A DNA stretch of 64,000 bases from Hybos culiciformis (taxonomy: Eukaryota; Arthropoda; Insecta; Diptera; Hybotidae): contig OZ023274.1 of assembly GCA_964007475.1 (NCBI GenBank), positions 51,231,678 to 51,295,677 of the forward strand, in the 5' to 3' direction. Positions 1 through 13,700 of the stretch are shown here, piece by piece (position 1 is the stretch's first letter; every line of letters starts with the position of its first letter). The notes below the pieces were generated by a model, which saw only the letters and a list, made by a program, of their open reading frames with translations, did not search any database and was not told the DNA's origin. The position numbers were made by a program, and so were the translations under genes.

Positions 1-3000
1 ATATTAAAAAAGAGGGACCAGAAATATATAAATTTCTTACCATGTAAAATGGTAAATTAATTAAATAAACAACACTACACCATCATACCCATTTTAATAA
101 TTCTGACATCACTTTGTTGTTAAATAAAATATATGTATTTTATATACTAATAATTATTATTTATTTTTCAATGAAATATTTTTTTTTTTGGTGGGGTGTT
201 AATATTTTGGTTATGCTTGTGGCAAATTTTTAATATAAATTTACTTGTGGCATAATAATTATTAAAAAAAAAAAAAAATAATAATAATATAATTTACATG
301 TAAATTTTAGTTTTTTCTTCATCTTTCAATATTAATTAGAAGAATTAGATTTTTTATCTATATAGAAGAGCAGAACTTTAAAGGAATCTCGATAAATGAA
401 TTGTATTTAATTTATATTTAGAAAAAAAAAAAAACCAAAAAAAAAGATAAGAAAAACCCAAAATAATTTATTAACCAAGGAAAAGCTACTTATAATTAGG
501 CACTTGTAAAATTTGAAAATGTTTTTATTTTTAAAATTTATTTTATTTTTTTCTCTGTTGCTTTTCATTTTAACAAGTTCATATTTCATTATTAAAAAAT
601 TAAATTAACTTTATATTGTATTTTTGGGGCGGGTTGTATAGATTTTTTTTGTTTTTTTTTTTTTTTTTAATTTATTTAATTTCCATTTTTTATTTTTCTT
701 TTTAATGTTGTAGATGATAATTCTATACATAGTTGTGTTGTGAGTTGTTGAAAAAAGCAAAGGAACAAAAAAAAAACTTAATTAACAGAAAATTTTTACA
801 ACTGTGCAGAATGAAAGAATAATGAAAGAATTTAAAAAAAAAATGAAAAAATTGAAAATTATATATAAGATATATTTTCCTTTTTTTTTTGTCCTTCATT
901 CCTTTGGGTTTCTTATGCTCTGCTTAAAACTAAAAAGAATATCCCTAAGGCCTTTTATTTTTTTTTTAAATTGGTTGTATTCATAAAATATGCTTATGGG
1001 ATAATGTTAATGATGAGTAAATCACACAAAAAAAAAGAAGAAAAAAAATTAATGTTTTTAAATTGTTCTGTTAATTGACATAATAATGGTTGGTAATAAT
1101 TATTATTGTATATACTCGAAATGTGATTATTTAAAAAAAAAATAAACCGCTTAAAAATACAAAAAAATAATAATAATTGAATTTCTATATTGTAGTCATT
1201 TTTTAAGAAAATATTTTAAGTGTTTGCACACTATGGTTTCTGCTTAGGTTTTGTCACTCTTTTTTTATACTTTTGGTATAAATTTTTTTTGCTCATTAAG
1301 ATGTTATCCACAAACTATAAATAGATGCTTTGTAACTATGTAAACGTATCAATGATTTTAAGGTTTAATCTTAGTATGCACGGATGTCTACTTTCCTGGT
1401 GTACCATACTCGAATAATATTCTCCATCGAACAAACCAACAAGTCTTTTATAAACCCTATAAGCCCTATAAGCGTTTTATAAATAAATTAAATTAATAAT
1501 GAAGGAAGAACTAAATGTTTGAAATATGACTAAGATGTGATAATGCCAGTTTTTTGTATAAATAAGATTTTTATATATATTAAAAATTCAATATTAAAAT
1601 ATTTAATCACCTTGCATTATTTACAAAGAAATTTTTAATTGGTCTGTTGATTTATATTACCATTGATGCTGTTCAATATCGACTCATTGATGAATTAAAT
1701 TAAATATCAAACAAATATATATTTAATTAAACTAATTAAATATTTGATTCACTTTATACTATGATGATTTAACAAACAATCGAAATTTTTTAATGCCTTT
1801 TAAATTTTGTTTTAGCAGAAAATGATTGCTGAATGAGATTTATTTATTTTATCATATAAAGTTTAATTTGATAATATTATAATATTATATAGTTGACTAA
1901 TGTCACAACAGATTTCATTAATAAAATTATTCAGCGTTGTTGAATCTCCCAAAATTTTGCCTTTATAAGTATATTTCATTTAATAATTCGATGATTATAA
2001 GAAATCAGAGAAAACTTTTAAAATAATTTTAATTAATTATAAATCGAAGTAACTTAAAATTTATATAATTTTATATTAATGATTCTAAATGAATTTCAAT
2101 TTTTATGGTGGTATTTTTATAGCAATTAATTTTATAAAATTTTTCAAGTTTTTTATTCTTTATTTTTCAATTAACTATATTTATGTTTATTTATGCTTAC
2201 AAAACACTATATTAACTTTATTTTCTGTTTGCATTATACAAAATTAAAAAGTAATAAAAATTTTTATTCAAAGATTTTAATGAACATACTTATATAATTG
2301 CAATTTTTCATTCGATAATCTAAAAAAAAAAACTTTTTAATTTCATTAAAGTTTACTCAAAATTTTCTTTTTCTGTGAATGAAGTATAATATATGTATAC
2401 TATTAATATCGAATTGAATAATAGTTTCATTTAGTTTGAAAAATTTTTGTAACCCAAAGGAGTTTACTTTCTAGAATGTTTAATGAAAAATAATTACTTT
2501 TTTGATTGAAATTTTCTATTAAAAAAAAATAAAACCTCATGGGGAATGAACTTTCTAAAATTTTTTGAATGCTAGTATACCTACCATTATCATCATATAA
2601 AAAAAAGAGATATATATAATATAGACTATATTTGTATTAAATTTTAAAGGAATTTTTTAACAATTGTTAATCGTTAAAAAATTTTTTTATGGTTTTATAT
2701 AAATTTTAACACCAATAAAAATTCAAAAAACCCGTTTTTCTTCAAATCAATATTGCTGTAAAAATGTACACATATTCTAATTGTTATGTGTATAATAATT
2801 AGTGACAAAAACGGAAATAATTAGAAAATGTGAAAAACTAAGTATAATAATGAAGGCATTAACTTATATCACTTACCCAAACAGCTTAGAAAACTACAGA
2901 ATATAATTATCAAATTTTATTAAAACATTTAAGAAAATAAATTTTGGTTAAATTAATTACATTTTTAATTTAAAAATTTACAAATTTTAAAACCATACAT

Positions 3001-6000
3001 AACATAAATACTACATATAAAAAAAAAAAAAAAAGGAATTATAAAAAAAGCCTGTAAAAAGGAAGTTATTTTTTGCAGAGTAATATCTCTTTATAGATCA
3101 TAAAATTTTTATTTCATTATATAATATTATATTATGTTCATCATAATTTTATTTTTATTATATACCTTTACATTAAGTGTATATTACACTATATTAATTA
3201 TAATGTAATTAAAATAATAATAATCTTTTAATATTTTAAATTGTTGAATTTTCTTATTAATAATAGTAATAATAACAATAATAATAATAATAATGTTATT
3301 ATATTGTTATTTTTATTATCATTATTTTTAGTATTTGTTTATTAAATTCATTCATTAATTAAATTTTGTAAAGAAGAGAACTTGTTGAAATATACAAATT
3401 TTCATAGACGTTATTTGCAAAGACACTTATTACATTTATGTAATTTTTTTGAGATATGAAATATTTTTATGATTTTATTACATATTATTATTTTTTTTTG
3501 TAATTTTCAACTTATTTTAATATATATATTTTTTTTTTGCATGGGAATATTGTACATTTAATAATAATAATAATTAAATATAATTTCATTTAAATTCTGC
3601 AGAGCTATACCAATTAAATTAAATACTTTTAAATATATATATATATAATATAGAATTATATTACATATATAAACATTTTTTTTTTAATCATTCTAGATAC
3701 ATTTTGTAATTTCACTAGAAATGAAAAAAAAAAATAATGTACATTTTGTTTTCATACCACAGATAAAACTTAAATTTTCAGTTTTTTTATTTTTTTATTT
3801 AATTAATAAAATAGAATAAAATATGTGTATAATGAAATCTTACAGTAGAGTAGGTTCATTTCTATTTAGCTTTTTTTTTTAACTATACAGTGGAGATTGT
3901 AATAATTAATAATATATAGTAGATGTAAAATGTGATATAAAAGTATTAAGTAATTTTGTTATCATTTTTTACAAAATAATTTTTCATAGACTCGATTCCT
4001 GGTAATTTTATTTTTTATTTAATTTGTTTTTTTTTTTTTTTTATTATTAGATTGTCCAATTTAACTTGGGATAGGTTTATATGTAAATTATAATTGAGAA
4101 AAAAAAAGAGTTATCATGATTGGCGCTCTGTGAATGAAAATAAAATGTAAAATAATGACTTTAAAAATTTTTTCATATTACACTATTGAACATAGTTTTT
4201 AAAATTATTTTCCAATATTTAATTTTATAGTATAAGTTTTTATTTAGCAAAATAAATGCACATAAAATTCAGTTCATAAATAAGACTGGCCGGAACATTA
4301 TACTAAATATGTAATTATAATTCATTTTGATAGCTAATACTATGGAAGAGGTTAGAAAAACAACAAAAATTAAACAAAATTTATAATTAAGTACACACAA
4401 GACTGCAAAATCTAAATTGTGGAAAATGTAGAAATAAATACTGAAATAGTATTATGTTTACAACTCTTTTTACAATTTGAAAGCAAAAAAATTCAGTGAA
4501 CCTTAAATAAAATTATACAATTAATATTAAATAATGGTCAAATTGTTTGGTTGTTTTAACAAGAACTTTTTTTTGCTTTATTATCTGTTAAAAGTAGAAT
4601 AATGGTTTTTATTATTATGTAGTATCTATTCGAAAGGAAAAACCAAGGTTAATTAGAATTTTTTTAATGAATTTTAAATTAAATTAAGAAATTACTTATA
4701 CGATAAATATTTATCTATTATATAATTATATGAGAACAATTTTAATTTCAAGTATTGCATACTTATGTACTGAATAACTACGATGCATTTTAATTCATTA
4801 TATTGAAAATAAAATAAACTAAATATTCTCAATAAATGAAAATTAATTTCGTTTCAATAAAATAATTATGTTAATTGATAATTTCTATTGACTTTCATTA
4901 CAATGAAAATTTACGCACTGACTCAATATTATATTTATCTCATTGGGATTTAATGATGAATTCACATTATGTTGGTGATTGAGAGTAGTTTTTTTTTGTA
5001 AAACAAATTTAGTTCAAATATTCATGTTAAATGCATTATAAAGCAAGTGTACTCGTAGAAAAATATGTAAATTTTGAAGAGTATAAAAAGTTTTGAAAAA
5101 ATTTTAAATAAAAATTATACTTACGATGAGAGGAAAACTAGTTTAACTAAATAAAATATAATAATTTTGTTAGATTTTTCAGTTAAGTGGAAAAATAAAA
5201 TGTATAGCATTATCGTTATAAATTAATGATGTAATTTTTTGGAATCATAACTTTTTTTTTTTAAATATAATTTTATCAAGAGTATATTTGGTTTTTGTTT
5301 GTCGGCTGTTGTGGTGTAATGATATTGTAACTGTTTGTTCGGTCCGAAGATTTAATTTCCAACTTGGGCAGGAATTTGTGTAAAATTTTCCTTTTCAACT
5401 CAGTGTTTTTGTTGTTTTTTTTTTTAATATTGGAATATTGGTTTGAGTTAAATCAATTTTCATTTCATTGTTTTATTATTATCAGTATTTCTAAGAATTA
5501 AAAATTTTAATCTTTATCAAATGTCTAATGATTTAGTATAATGTACATAAATTTATGATGTATTTATTGATGAATAATATAATATTTAATTTTATGTTGA
5601 TGGAATTTTAAGTTTTATTTATATAATAAAAAATTAAATTTTGAGAAAGAAATTAAAATTATAAAAACAATTCTTAATACTGAATTAAAATAAACATAAT
5701 TTAGTTAGTACTTGTGAATTATATTTAAATATTTTATTTATATTTAATAGTTTTTTGTTTTTAATTTATAAAATGAATTATGTAATTCACTTCGGGCTGT
5801 TCAATTTGTTTATGTAATTTTATGAACTCTATATAAATTATATAAATTTATTTAACATCTAACCTAGACAAGAAAGTAAAAAATTTTCAGCCTGTTTCGA
5901 ATGAAATCGTAATTTTCTTATTTTTAAAATAATTAAATATTGGAAAACAATTTTTTTTTTTGTTAATACCAAAAATCAAAAAAATATGATGCTACTGATT

Positions 6001-7531
6001 TTTGGATTAAAATTAAATTTTTATTAAATGCCAGTGATGTATAAAAGTCAAATGGTTTTATTATATTGTGTGAGTTGCTGTTTATATATAAAATATCTTG
6101 TTGAAGAATAAAATTACGTTTGGCAAATTTTGATTTTTCTTTTTTCTGTCTGTATAATGTGTAATTTTTTTTAATAGGTACCATTTTTTTCATTTTTGTA
6201 CATTGTATACAATTTTTTGATCGCCACAATAAATTTTATCAGATTGGAAAAATATTTCACTAGAAAATAAAATTTATGATTTTCAATAATCAAAAATTTA
6301 TGATGGTTATTGATTTTTTGATATTTTATTTTAATGTATATGTGTGTTGCGAAAGATGCAAAAGAGTTTCTGCTATATCAGATTTTTTGACATGATATAA
6401 AAACAAAAAGTTTGATGTATTATTTCTTTATTGGAATTTTTAACGTGTATATAGAATAATATAAAAATCATATAGTGTGTCTGTCTATGCAACCATAAAA
6501 TTTTAAAAATGGTATAATATTTATGGAATTGATATTTTTATAATTGAATCTATGTATTTTTTTGTAATTTTATTACGTTTTTTGTTTTCAACATAATGTA
6601 GAAATATAAAAAACCTATAAAAAAACCTTTATAACATAATGCTGGTACAAGTTGTTCACCATAAAAATCATATTTTGTAGAATTTTGTAAACATAACATA
6701 AATTTAAAATATCGAACTTTGAAATGTTTTATTTCCAAAATATTTGATTACTAATTAATAAAAAAAGAAATATGATTTTACGACTTTGGGCTCAGTAAAG
6801 TCGAATTTTTAATGAGTTTATGGGAATTTGGAATTTTATTCGTTTATATCTAGCTTAAAAATTATCCAAATAATTCTTATTAATGTATATAATTTTATCT
6901 TTAATTTTTGTTAATAAAAAAATGTTCAACTGTTCACTGCCGGCTTATGAAAAATATGTATAAAAAAGAAATTTAGTTGTATAATTCAAAGAATTTTGTG
7001 AGCAAATTATTCTCCTTAACGGAATACTTTTAATAAAAAATAGAAAAACATAGGTTTATAATGATATAACATCAGCAGAGATTTACCTTTAGCTTTTTCT
7101 TTTTTGCAATTTAAATTTGAAGAACAATTTCCTTTTCATTTTAGTTAAAGATTTTATATTTTTAAGGACAATTTTCTTTCTTTGCATTTGTCTCAAAATT
7201 AAAAATTTTCTTAAATCTGTGCAATATATATTTAAAAAATAAGAAATAAAATAAATTGTCCTACATTAGATACTAGTTTAAGTATGAAGTTTAATAATGA
7301 AATGAACCTAAGGTTTATTGAGTCTTAAATTATTAAATATTCATTTTAACCATTAAACTTAATATAATATATACATAAGTAAGTAATCTATGTATTTATA
7401 TTTATTTAAATTTTAATTTAATGCATTGTATAGGTACTTTATTTTATTTATTTATTTTCTTTATAAAATTTATATAATTTTATATTTTAAAATTTTATTT
7501 AACTTATATTTTATTTATATAACATTATATT
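1..7531. other. AT-rich 3' flank of the receptor gene, no gene recognised
   Basis: Reading frames here are short and low-complexity (runs of K, N, F, I) with no recognisable domain. I saw ATT/TAA microsatellites (for example around 3256-3300) and poly-T/poly-A runs, but no transposon termini with a target duplication. Part of it may be 3' UTR of the receptor. Confidence 0.5.
7443..7456 (-). promoter_or_regulatory. Possible poly(A) signals of the tyramine receptor gene
   Basis: Three overlapping AATAAA hexamers on the minus strand, about 80-90 nt past the stop codon. An earlier AATAAA (7515-7510) is only 17 nt past the stop. Such hexamers are common by chance in this AT-rich sequence, so the true cleavage site may be much farther downstream. 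Confidence 0.25.
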
Positions 7532-7746
7532 TTAAGACTTAATGCCAAGAAGCTTTTTAAAAGCTCTCCTATAATCTAAATTAAATATTGTATATATAAC
7601 AGGATTTATACCGGAATTAATGTAACCTAACCATGTGATAAAATTAATAAATTTATCTGTTGGACAGCAAGCAGGACAAAATGGTAAAATTACATACATC
7701 ATGAAAAATGGTAGCCAGCATACAACAAAAACTCCCATTATAATAC
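7532..7746 (-). CDS. Oct-TyrR: Tyramine receptor coding exon 3 (TM6, TM7, C-tail, stop)
   Basis: The 215-nt exon begins at the acceptor ...ATGTAG/GTATTATAATGGG and restores codon 423 (Gly), so the protein reads [19 protein letters not shown] as in the family. It contains CWLP, the ECL3 cysteines (C446, C449, C450), NPVIY and the short tail, and ends at TAA (7534-7532). The splice acceptor lies directly against a TTA trinucleotide repeat and a poly-T run instead of an ordinary mixed pyrimidine tract. Confidence 0.95.
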
Positions 7747-7750
7747 CTAC

Positions 7751-7782
<32 letters not shown>

Positions 7783-10700
7783 GAAAATTATTAATTTCAT
7801 TTGATTGGAAGAAAATCAAAATTGAATTACATTATAAAGATATTTATTCTTATTACTTATTAAAAACTCTAATTCTAATTCTTATTAGTATTAAACTCAC
7901 TAAAAAAATATACATGCATAACGAAATTAAATTTTTTGAAGTGGAAATTTTTTAACAATTATTGGTGTAAAATTCTGATCGAGAAGTTGACCAAATTGAG
8001 ATTTAATTGGTAACAACATTTGGTGTTATAATTTCTTGTGTGAAATGTCCACTGTTGCCTAAGCAAATTTTCCTCTATGAGTCTCTTAGAACTTGCTCAA
8101 TTGCGTAAGTAAATAGCGAAATATTGAAGTGGAAAATAAATTTTCACACTACAATTGTGACAATAAAATTTATTAATAATAACACAATTTAATAATACGA
8201 TATTTTATTAAAGTACATATTATAAGTTATATTGTAAAATGTTCCTTTATTATTCAATTTTAAATACAAAGCGAAGAAAACTTAAAAAAATAAAATAAAT
8301 TTTTTTAAAAGGTGCAGGCAGTTTCTCAAGAAATTTCTCAAGAGTCAATATTATTGGAAACGTATTTTAAAAATAATTTGTTTTCCTTTTTTTTTTTTTT
8401 TGTTTTGTGTACATATGATTTCCCCAGTTTCAAACAATTTTTCTTTTGGGTTTTATTGTGTTTGAAAAGTTGTTGAACCAAAATATAATTTCAACTTAAA
8501 GTTAAATTTTATATTTAAAAGATAACAAAATTCTTTTCTAAGAAATAATATTCAATATTTTGTATATGAATGAATATAAATAAAATTAATTCTACAAGGT
8601 TTTCAAATTCCAAAAATTATTTGGTTGATAGAATCGATTAGAATATCAAAGAGCTTATTGCAGCAATCCAAATAGTAAGCCATAAAATTTTTGACTTAAA
8701 AACAGACTTTAAAGGAAAATTTTTGTTACTTTATTTTATATACATTATAAATTTTAATAAAAAATTTGTTTGGGTAGAAATTTTTTTTATTTATTTTTGA
8801 TTATTTTTTGACGCAAGAATAAATTTATGAAAGAGTTGAAAAAGTTCTTGATCGGTGTACTGTATGTAATCAATTTTTTTTCTTTAAATCTTAAACAAAA
8901 TTTAATTCTTATTATATAATAGCTTACTTCTCTCTACTGTCGAAATTTTAATTTTAAAAAAATTATTTACGGAAATTGAAATTCATATATACACTCAGGG
9001 TTGGACTGGCCCACCGGGACACCGGGACATTTCCCGGTGGGCCGGTAATATTTGGGCCGATAAATTAAAACTTTTTATTACTAATTATTTTAAAGATACA
9101 ATGCAATCTGATTTAAATATATTTTGATTGGAAATATTTTGGGAAAGAATCGAAGTATAATAGCTTCGAAAGAACGGTACTTAGTGCTAAACAATTAAAC
9201 TTTGAAAATGCTGTAAACAGGAAAATATATTAATTAAAAAAGAAACCAGGGTAAAAAAAAAAATTTGTTAATTGATTCGATGAGATTCCAACTCTCAAGT
9301 ACTCTTTTGTGCTAAAATGTATGAAATTTATGAGATTTCCGTGGCCTACAACTCATTTGACTTAGATTTAAATAATTTAAATATTGTTTTCAATTCCAAA
9401 ATTTTAGTTTATAATCGTCATGTTTGGAAAGAAAATCGAATACCTATAGATTATTTATTCAAAAAGTGTTATTAAAATTTAAAGCTCAAAACCCATATTG
9501 GAAATCAATTTAAAAAGATTTCATAAAAGTTTATATTTGAATAGTGTTAGTTGTGTTCCCAGAAACTTTAAAATTAAAAGGCAACGTTTATTATATCAGA
9601 AAATTTAGAAATTTGTTAAGGAGTTATTGTAACTTGATTGGATCGTTAGAGTGAAAATAGATGGATTGGTTCATGGTTTACAAATACCTACTTAATTTAA
9701 TTCTTTCCCAATATTCCAATTTACTTAACAATAATTCTTAAAATTTTTCGTTCAGTTCCTATACTTTTTTTGATATAGTATTGAATTAAAAAAATTAGGG
9801 AACCTAGTGTTTATAGAAATGCGTATTTATTTGGGCCTATATTCTAAATAAGCATTGCATTTTTTTATATATAGATAAGTGGATAAGCAATGTATTTTAA
9901 ATATAGAAATGGGCCGGTAGTCCAAAACTTCCCGGTTTAATTTTGATAGCCAGTCCAACCCTGTATACACTTTGAAGAAAAGATTTATGCAATTGAATTT
10001 TCCTCTCAATTTTTAATATATACATAATAATTTATAACTGAACGAATTAATTTATATAGTCGGAAAAAAATTGTAATGACATTTTGTTGTGTGTGACCCA
10101 TAAGTTATCGTTTAAGAATTTTTTTTTTCCACAATAAGGCTTTTTTAATATTTGCGCCAAACTGTAAAAATATTGAATATTATAGAAGAAGAAGAAGAAG
10201 AAAAAAAAATTGTTTTTCGCGCATCAAATAATAATGGGATAATAAAGTTTTTCATTTTTATTTATTTTTTTTTATTATTTATATTTTTATTATTTCTTTT
10301 AGGGTCGATGATGATAAGAAATCTTAATTTCTTCATTAATAAGAAATCTGTTCCTGAAGTTTAGAATCTCTATAGAAATAATTTTTTTTTTAATAATAAT
10401 ACAAGCAAAACATCTGTTTGTGTGAAATATTTTTTTCAATATTCATTCGATAATAATAATAATAATAAAATTGTTATTATCCTTGGGGTTTATATGAAAG
10501 ATAAAATATAATAATAATAATAATAAAAAAAAAAAAAAACACAAACAAAGAAAACCATTTAACACTTCAATTAACACGTTACCTAAAGTGCGGGCAGCTT
10601 TACGTTCTTTTGATAAAGATATTTTTTGCTTTTCCTCAATAAATTGATGAACCACATGACCTTTAAGTAATTTTTTCGAAGATTTTATTGATTTATTTGA

Positions 10701-13700
10701 AAGTTTTTCATCACAATTTAATTTTGTTGTTGAATTGTCAACATTTTCGGTTATTGAAATATCTGTATTTCCACCACTATCACCGCCACCACCACAACTT
10801 CCACCTAATAATTTTTTCGATGATGAATTTTGATTTTGATCATCATGTAATTGTTGCTGGTGCTGCTGCTGTTGCTGCTCATCATCATATTGTTGTTTAT
10901 TTTTCGTTAAATGCGTTAGTTGTTGTTGATGTTGATGATGATGATGATGATGTTTTGATTTACGTTTTCTTTTAATATTATTATCACATTCATCTAAAAT
11001 AACACTTTCGTTGTGAATTGTTTCACTACTTATTGATTCTTGATCTTGTGATACATCGCCACGATTGCATGATGTATTTTTTAATGCAATTGCATTTAAT
11101 TTAGCTACTTTTGCTCTAGCACGCAATCTTTTACGTGTTGCTAGAAATATTTTTATATATACAATTGTCATTATAATTAATGGTATATAAAATGAACCTA
11201 AAGCTGAATAAATAACATAACCAGGATTTGATGTTAACTGGCATGGATAATCATTTGAATCAATGTCAGGCCAATCGTTCCAACCTAATAACGGCGGTGA
11301 ACTAATTAATAATGATAATATCCAAACACCGGCTATTAATAGTAAAACCCTGTTAACAGTCCTTTTTTGGGCATAATTAATTGGATCTGTTATAGCCCAA
11401 TATCTGTCTAATGCAATTGCTGATAAATTTAATATAGATGATGTGCAACATAATACATCACAGGTTAACCACATTTTACATAAATGTATACCAAAATTCC
11501 AACGTCCTAATATTGAATAAGCTACGTTAAACGGCAATACCACTGTAAATATTTATAGAAAAAAAAAATAAAAAATTAAAAATGTATTGTACAAAAAAGA
11601 AAATGCATAATAAAATTTTATGGAAATTAACTTTATTCTGCTTTTCCTTTTTTTTTATTTTTTGTGAATGCGCTAGAAAATATTTTTTGGTGTGAAAAGA
11701 ATGAAAATAATGTTTTATAAAAATTATTCAATTAAATTTTTTTTTTTTGTTATAAAAAATGCACGGAATATTTAATATTTTAAGAATGTAAAATTTTTTG
11801 ATAGCCATAACTGAGATATTTTCTTAAATGTAATTTAGTTTTTTTTATGTACATATAAGTATATAAAGTTATTATTAGTTTTCTTTTTATGTTAGACGAG
11901 TTGAAAAAATGCAGATTTTTTTTCAAACGAACTATTTATATGTTAAGTATAAAAAAATATTGTTGAGAAGCTAAAAAGTTAAAAAATAAACCGAATTGAA
12001 AGTCTAGAATAAAAATTTAGTTTTTCTCTGTCAAAATATCAGCGTACTGAAAATTAATTAAATTAATATTTTTAAAAATTAGATAGCTAAAATCTTGAAA
12101 TTAAAAAATTAGATATAAAATTTATGGCAACATTTTGACAGAAAATAAATAGTTCGAATGAAACCCCGAGACTTCACATACAAGCTGGATTGAAATGTTT
12201 TGATATTAAATTTGAGTTCGGACTACCATGCGAAGCTGGGCAATATCAACTAAGTAATTCAAATTAAAGTATAAAGAAATAAGGATCGAAGTGAATAAAA
12301 TAAATTGAAGCATTACTGCATGGAATATGATGTTTTTAAATTAAAATTGCTTGCGCTAATAAATAAAAATTTTGTAGTAGGTATGTACTTAAGTAAAATT
12401 ATTTTTAACCGTTTCGCTATTAACTTATAAAGAAGTAACTCTGGTTATTTTTTAAAAAATTTAAAATAAAGAATCTCTGTTTTCTGATTTTACTTGGTTT
12501 TTTGTTGATATAATATCTTAATCAGAAATTGATTAAATATACAGATTTTTGTCTTCGAATTATCCATATTTTTTTCCCGATAAATTTGCAATCGTTATTC
12601 AAATATTTATTTAAAAGAAATGTTCTATTACATAATAAATGCGTTCAATACTTGTAAAAATGTAAAATTCTGAAAAATTTTTACAAGAATTTCCCGTTCT
12701 AAAATCAGATTTAGTATAAAAAATATTGAAATGCCTTTTAAAGATATAAAATGATTAAACTTTTGAAAGGATGTTCAATTTAATTTTTTTTTTTTTTTAA
12801 GAATACTTAGAAAATTTTTAATTCTTTTTAGAATTTTATACATATTTGTGGAAATATATGTTGTATATAAAATTTTATCATAAAGAATTTTGAGAATCAA
12901 TTTTAAATGAGTTCTCTAAAACTTTGTGATTTTGACATGAAATTATAAAACTTTGCATCAAAAAGTCAGAAAAATTTATTCATCTGGAAATTAATAATTT
13001 TTTTTTTTAACTAAAAATTGGAAAAATTATTTATATAATGTAAATAAACATCTGAATAACTGCTTCGTTACTTAACATAAATATTAAAGAGCATTTAAGA
13101 AATTATTATATACATATAAGCTTACAGATATTAGGTAGTTTTATGTACATACATAATATGTATTTGTTTATAAATGTTTAAAAATTATAGTGAAAGGTAT
13201 AATTTATTTTATAAATTTACATAATAGGAAAAATTGCAACATTAAGAAGGCCACTAGAGTGGAATGGAGTGTTCGGAGAAATGCTCTACCTCCTTTATAA
13301 TATAGCAAATCATTAAAAAAAAATTACGATAAATATCTTCATTACACTTAAAATTTTCGCTTTCGTCGGAGTTCTAAACGATTTTATGTTATATTATACA
13401 TTAAAAATTATTAATAAATAGTATAATAAATAATAAAATGTATAATATTATAAACGTATAATTTAAACTTACAAATTGCCACAGTTAAATCAGCAACAGC
13501 TAACGATACTATAAAAAAATTTTGAACAATTCGTAATGGTTTATACGTGAATACCGATAATATAACTAAAATGTTACCGACAATAGTTAATATTATTATA
13601 ACTGAAAGTATAATAGCGGTTAAAATTGCTTCCCATTCTGGTACTGCTAAAAATATTCCAAAATATGTTTGATGCAATAATTTTTCTTTGTAACAATCAT

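Larger units (their letters stand above)
7747..10582 (-). other. Intron 2 of the tyramine receptor gene
   Basis: The 2.8-kb intron has GTAACG at its 5' end and ATGTAG at its 3' end. It holds a complete hAT-type element at 8996-9963 and TTA/TAA microsatellites near both ends (around 10443-10530 and 7751-7774). Nothing else in it is recognisable as coding or structured RNA. Confidence 0.85.
11543..13472 (-). other. Intron 1 of the tyramine receptor gene
   Basis: The 1.9-kb intron has a GTAAGT donor and TTTACAG acceptor. It contains one copy of a dispersed repeat (13244-13295 with a linked piece at 13358-13370) and a GC-richer patch near 12150-12260 whose end resembles common insect transposon tails. 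The remainder is AT-rich single-copy-looking sequence. Confidence 0.85.

Noticed and set aside
10443..10582. Extension of receptor exon 2 past the donor
   Set aside because: GTAACG donor and family alignment end the exon at 10583; the extension is homopolymer-derived and breaks TM6.
10688..10975. 95-codon plus-strand frame rich in H, D and V
   Set aside because: Antisense shadow of the receptor's exon 2 low-complexity ICL3.
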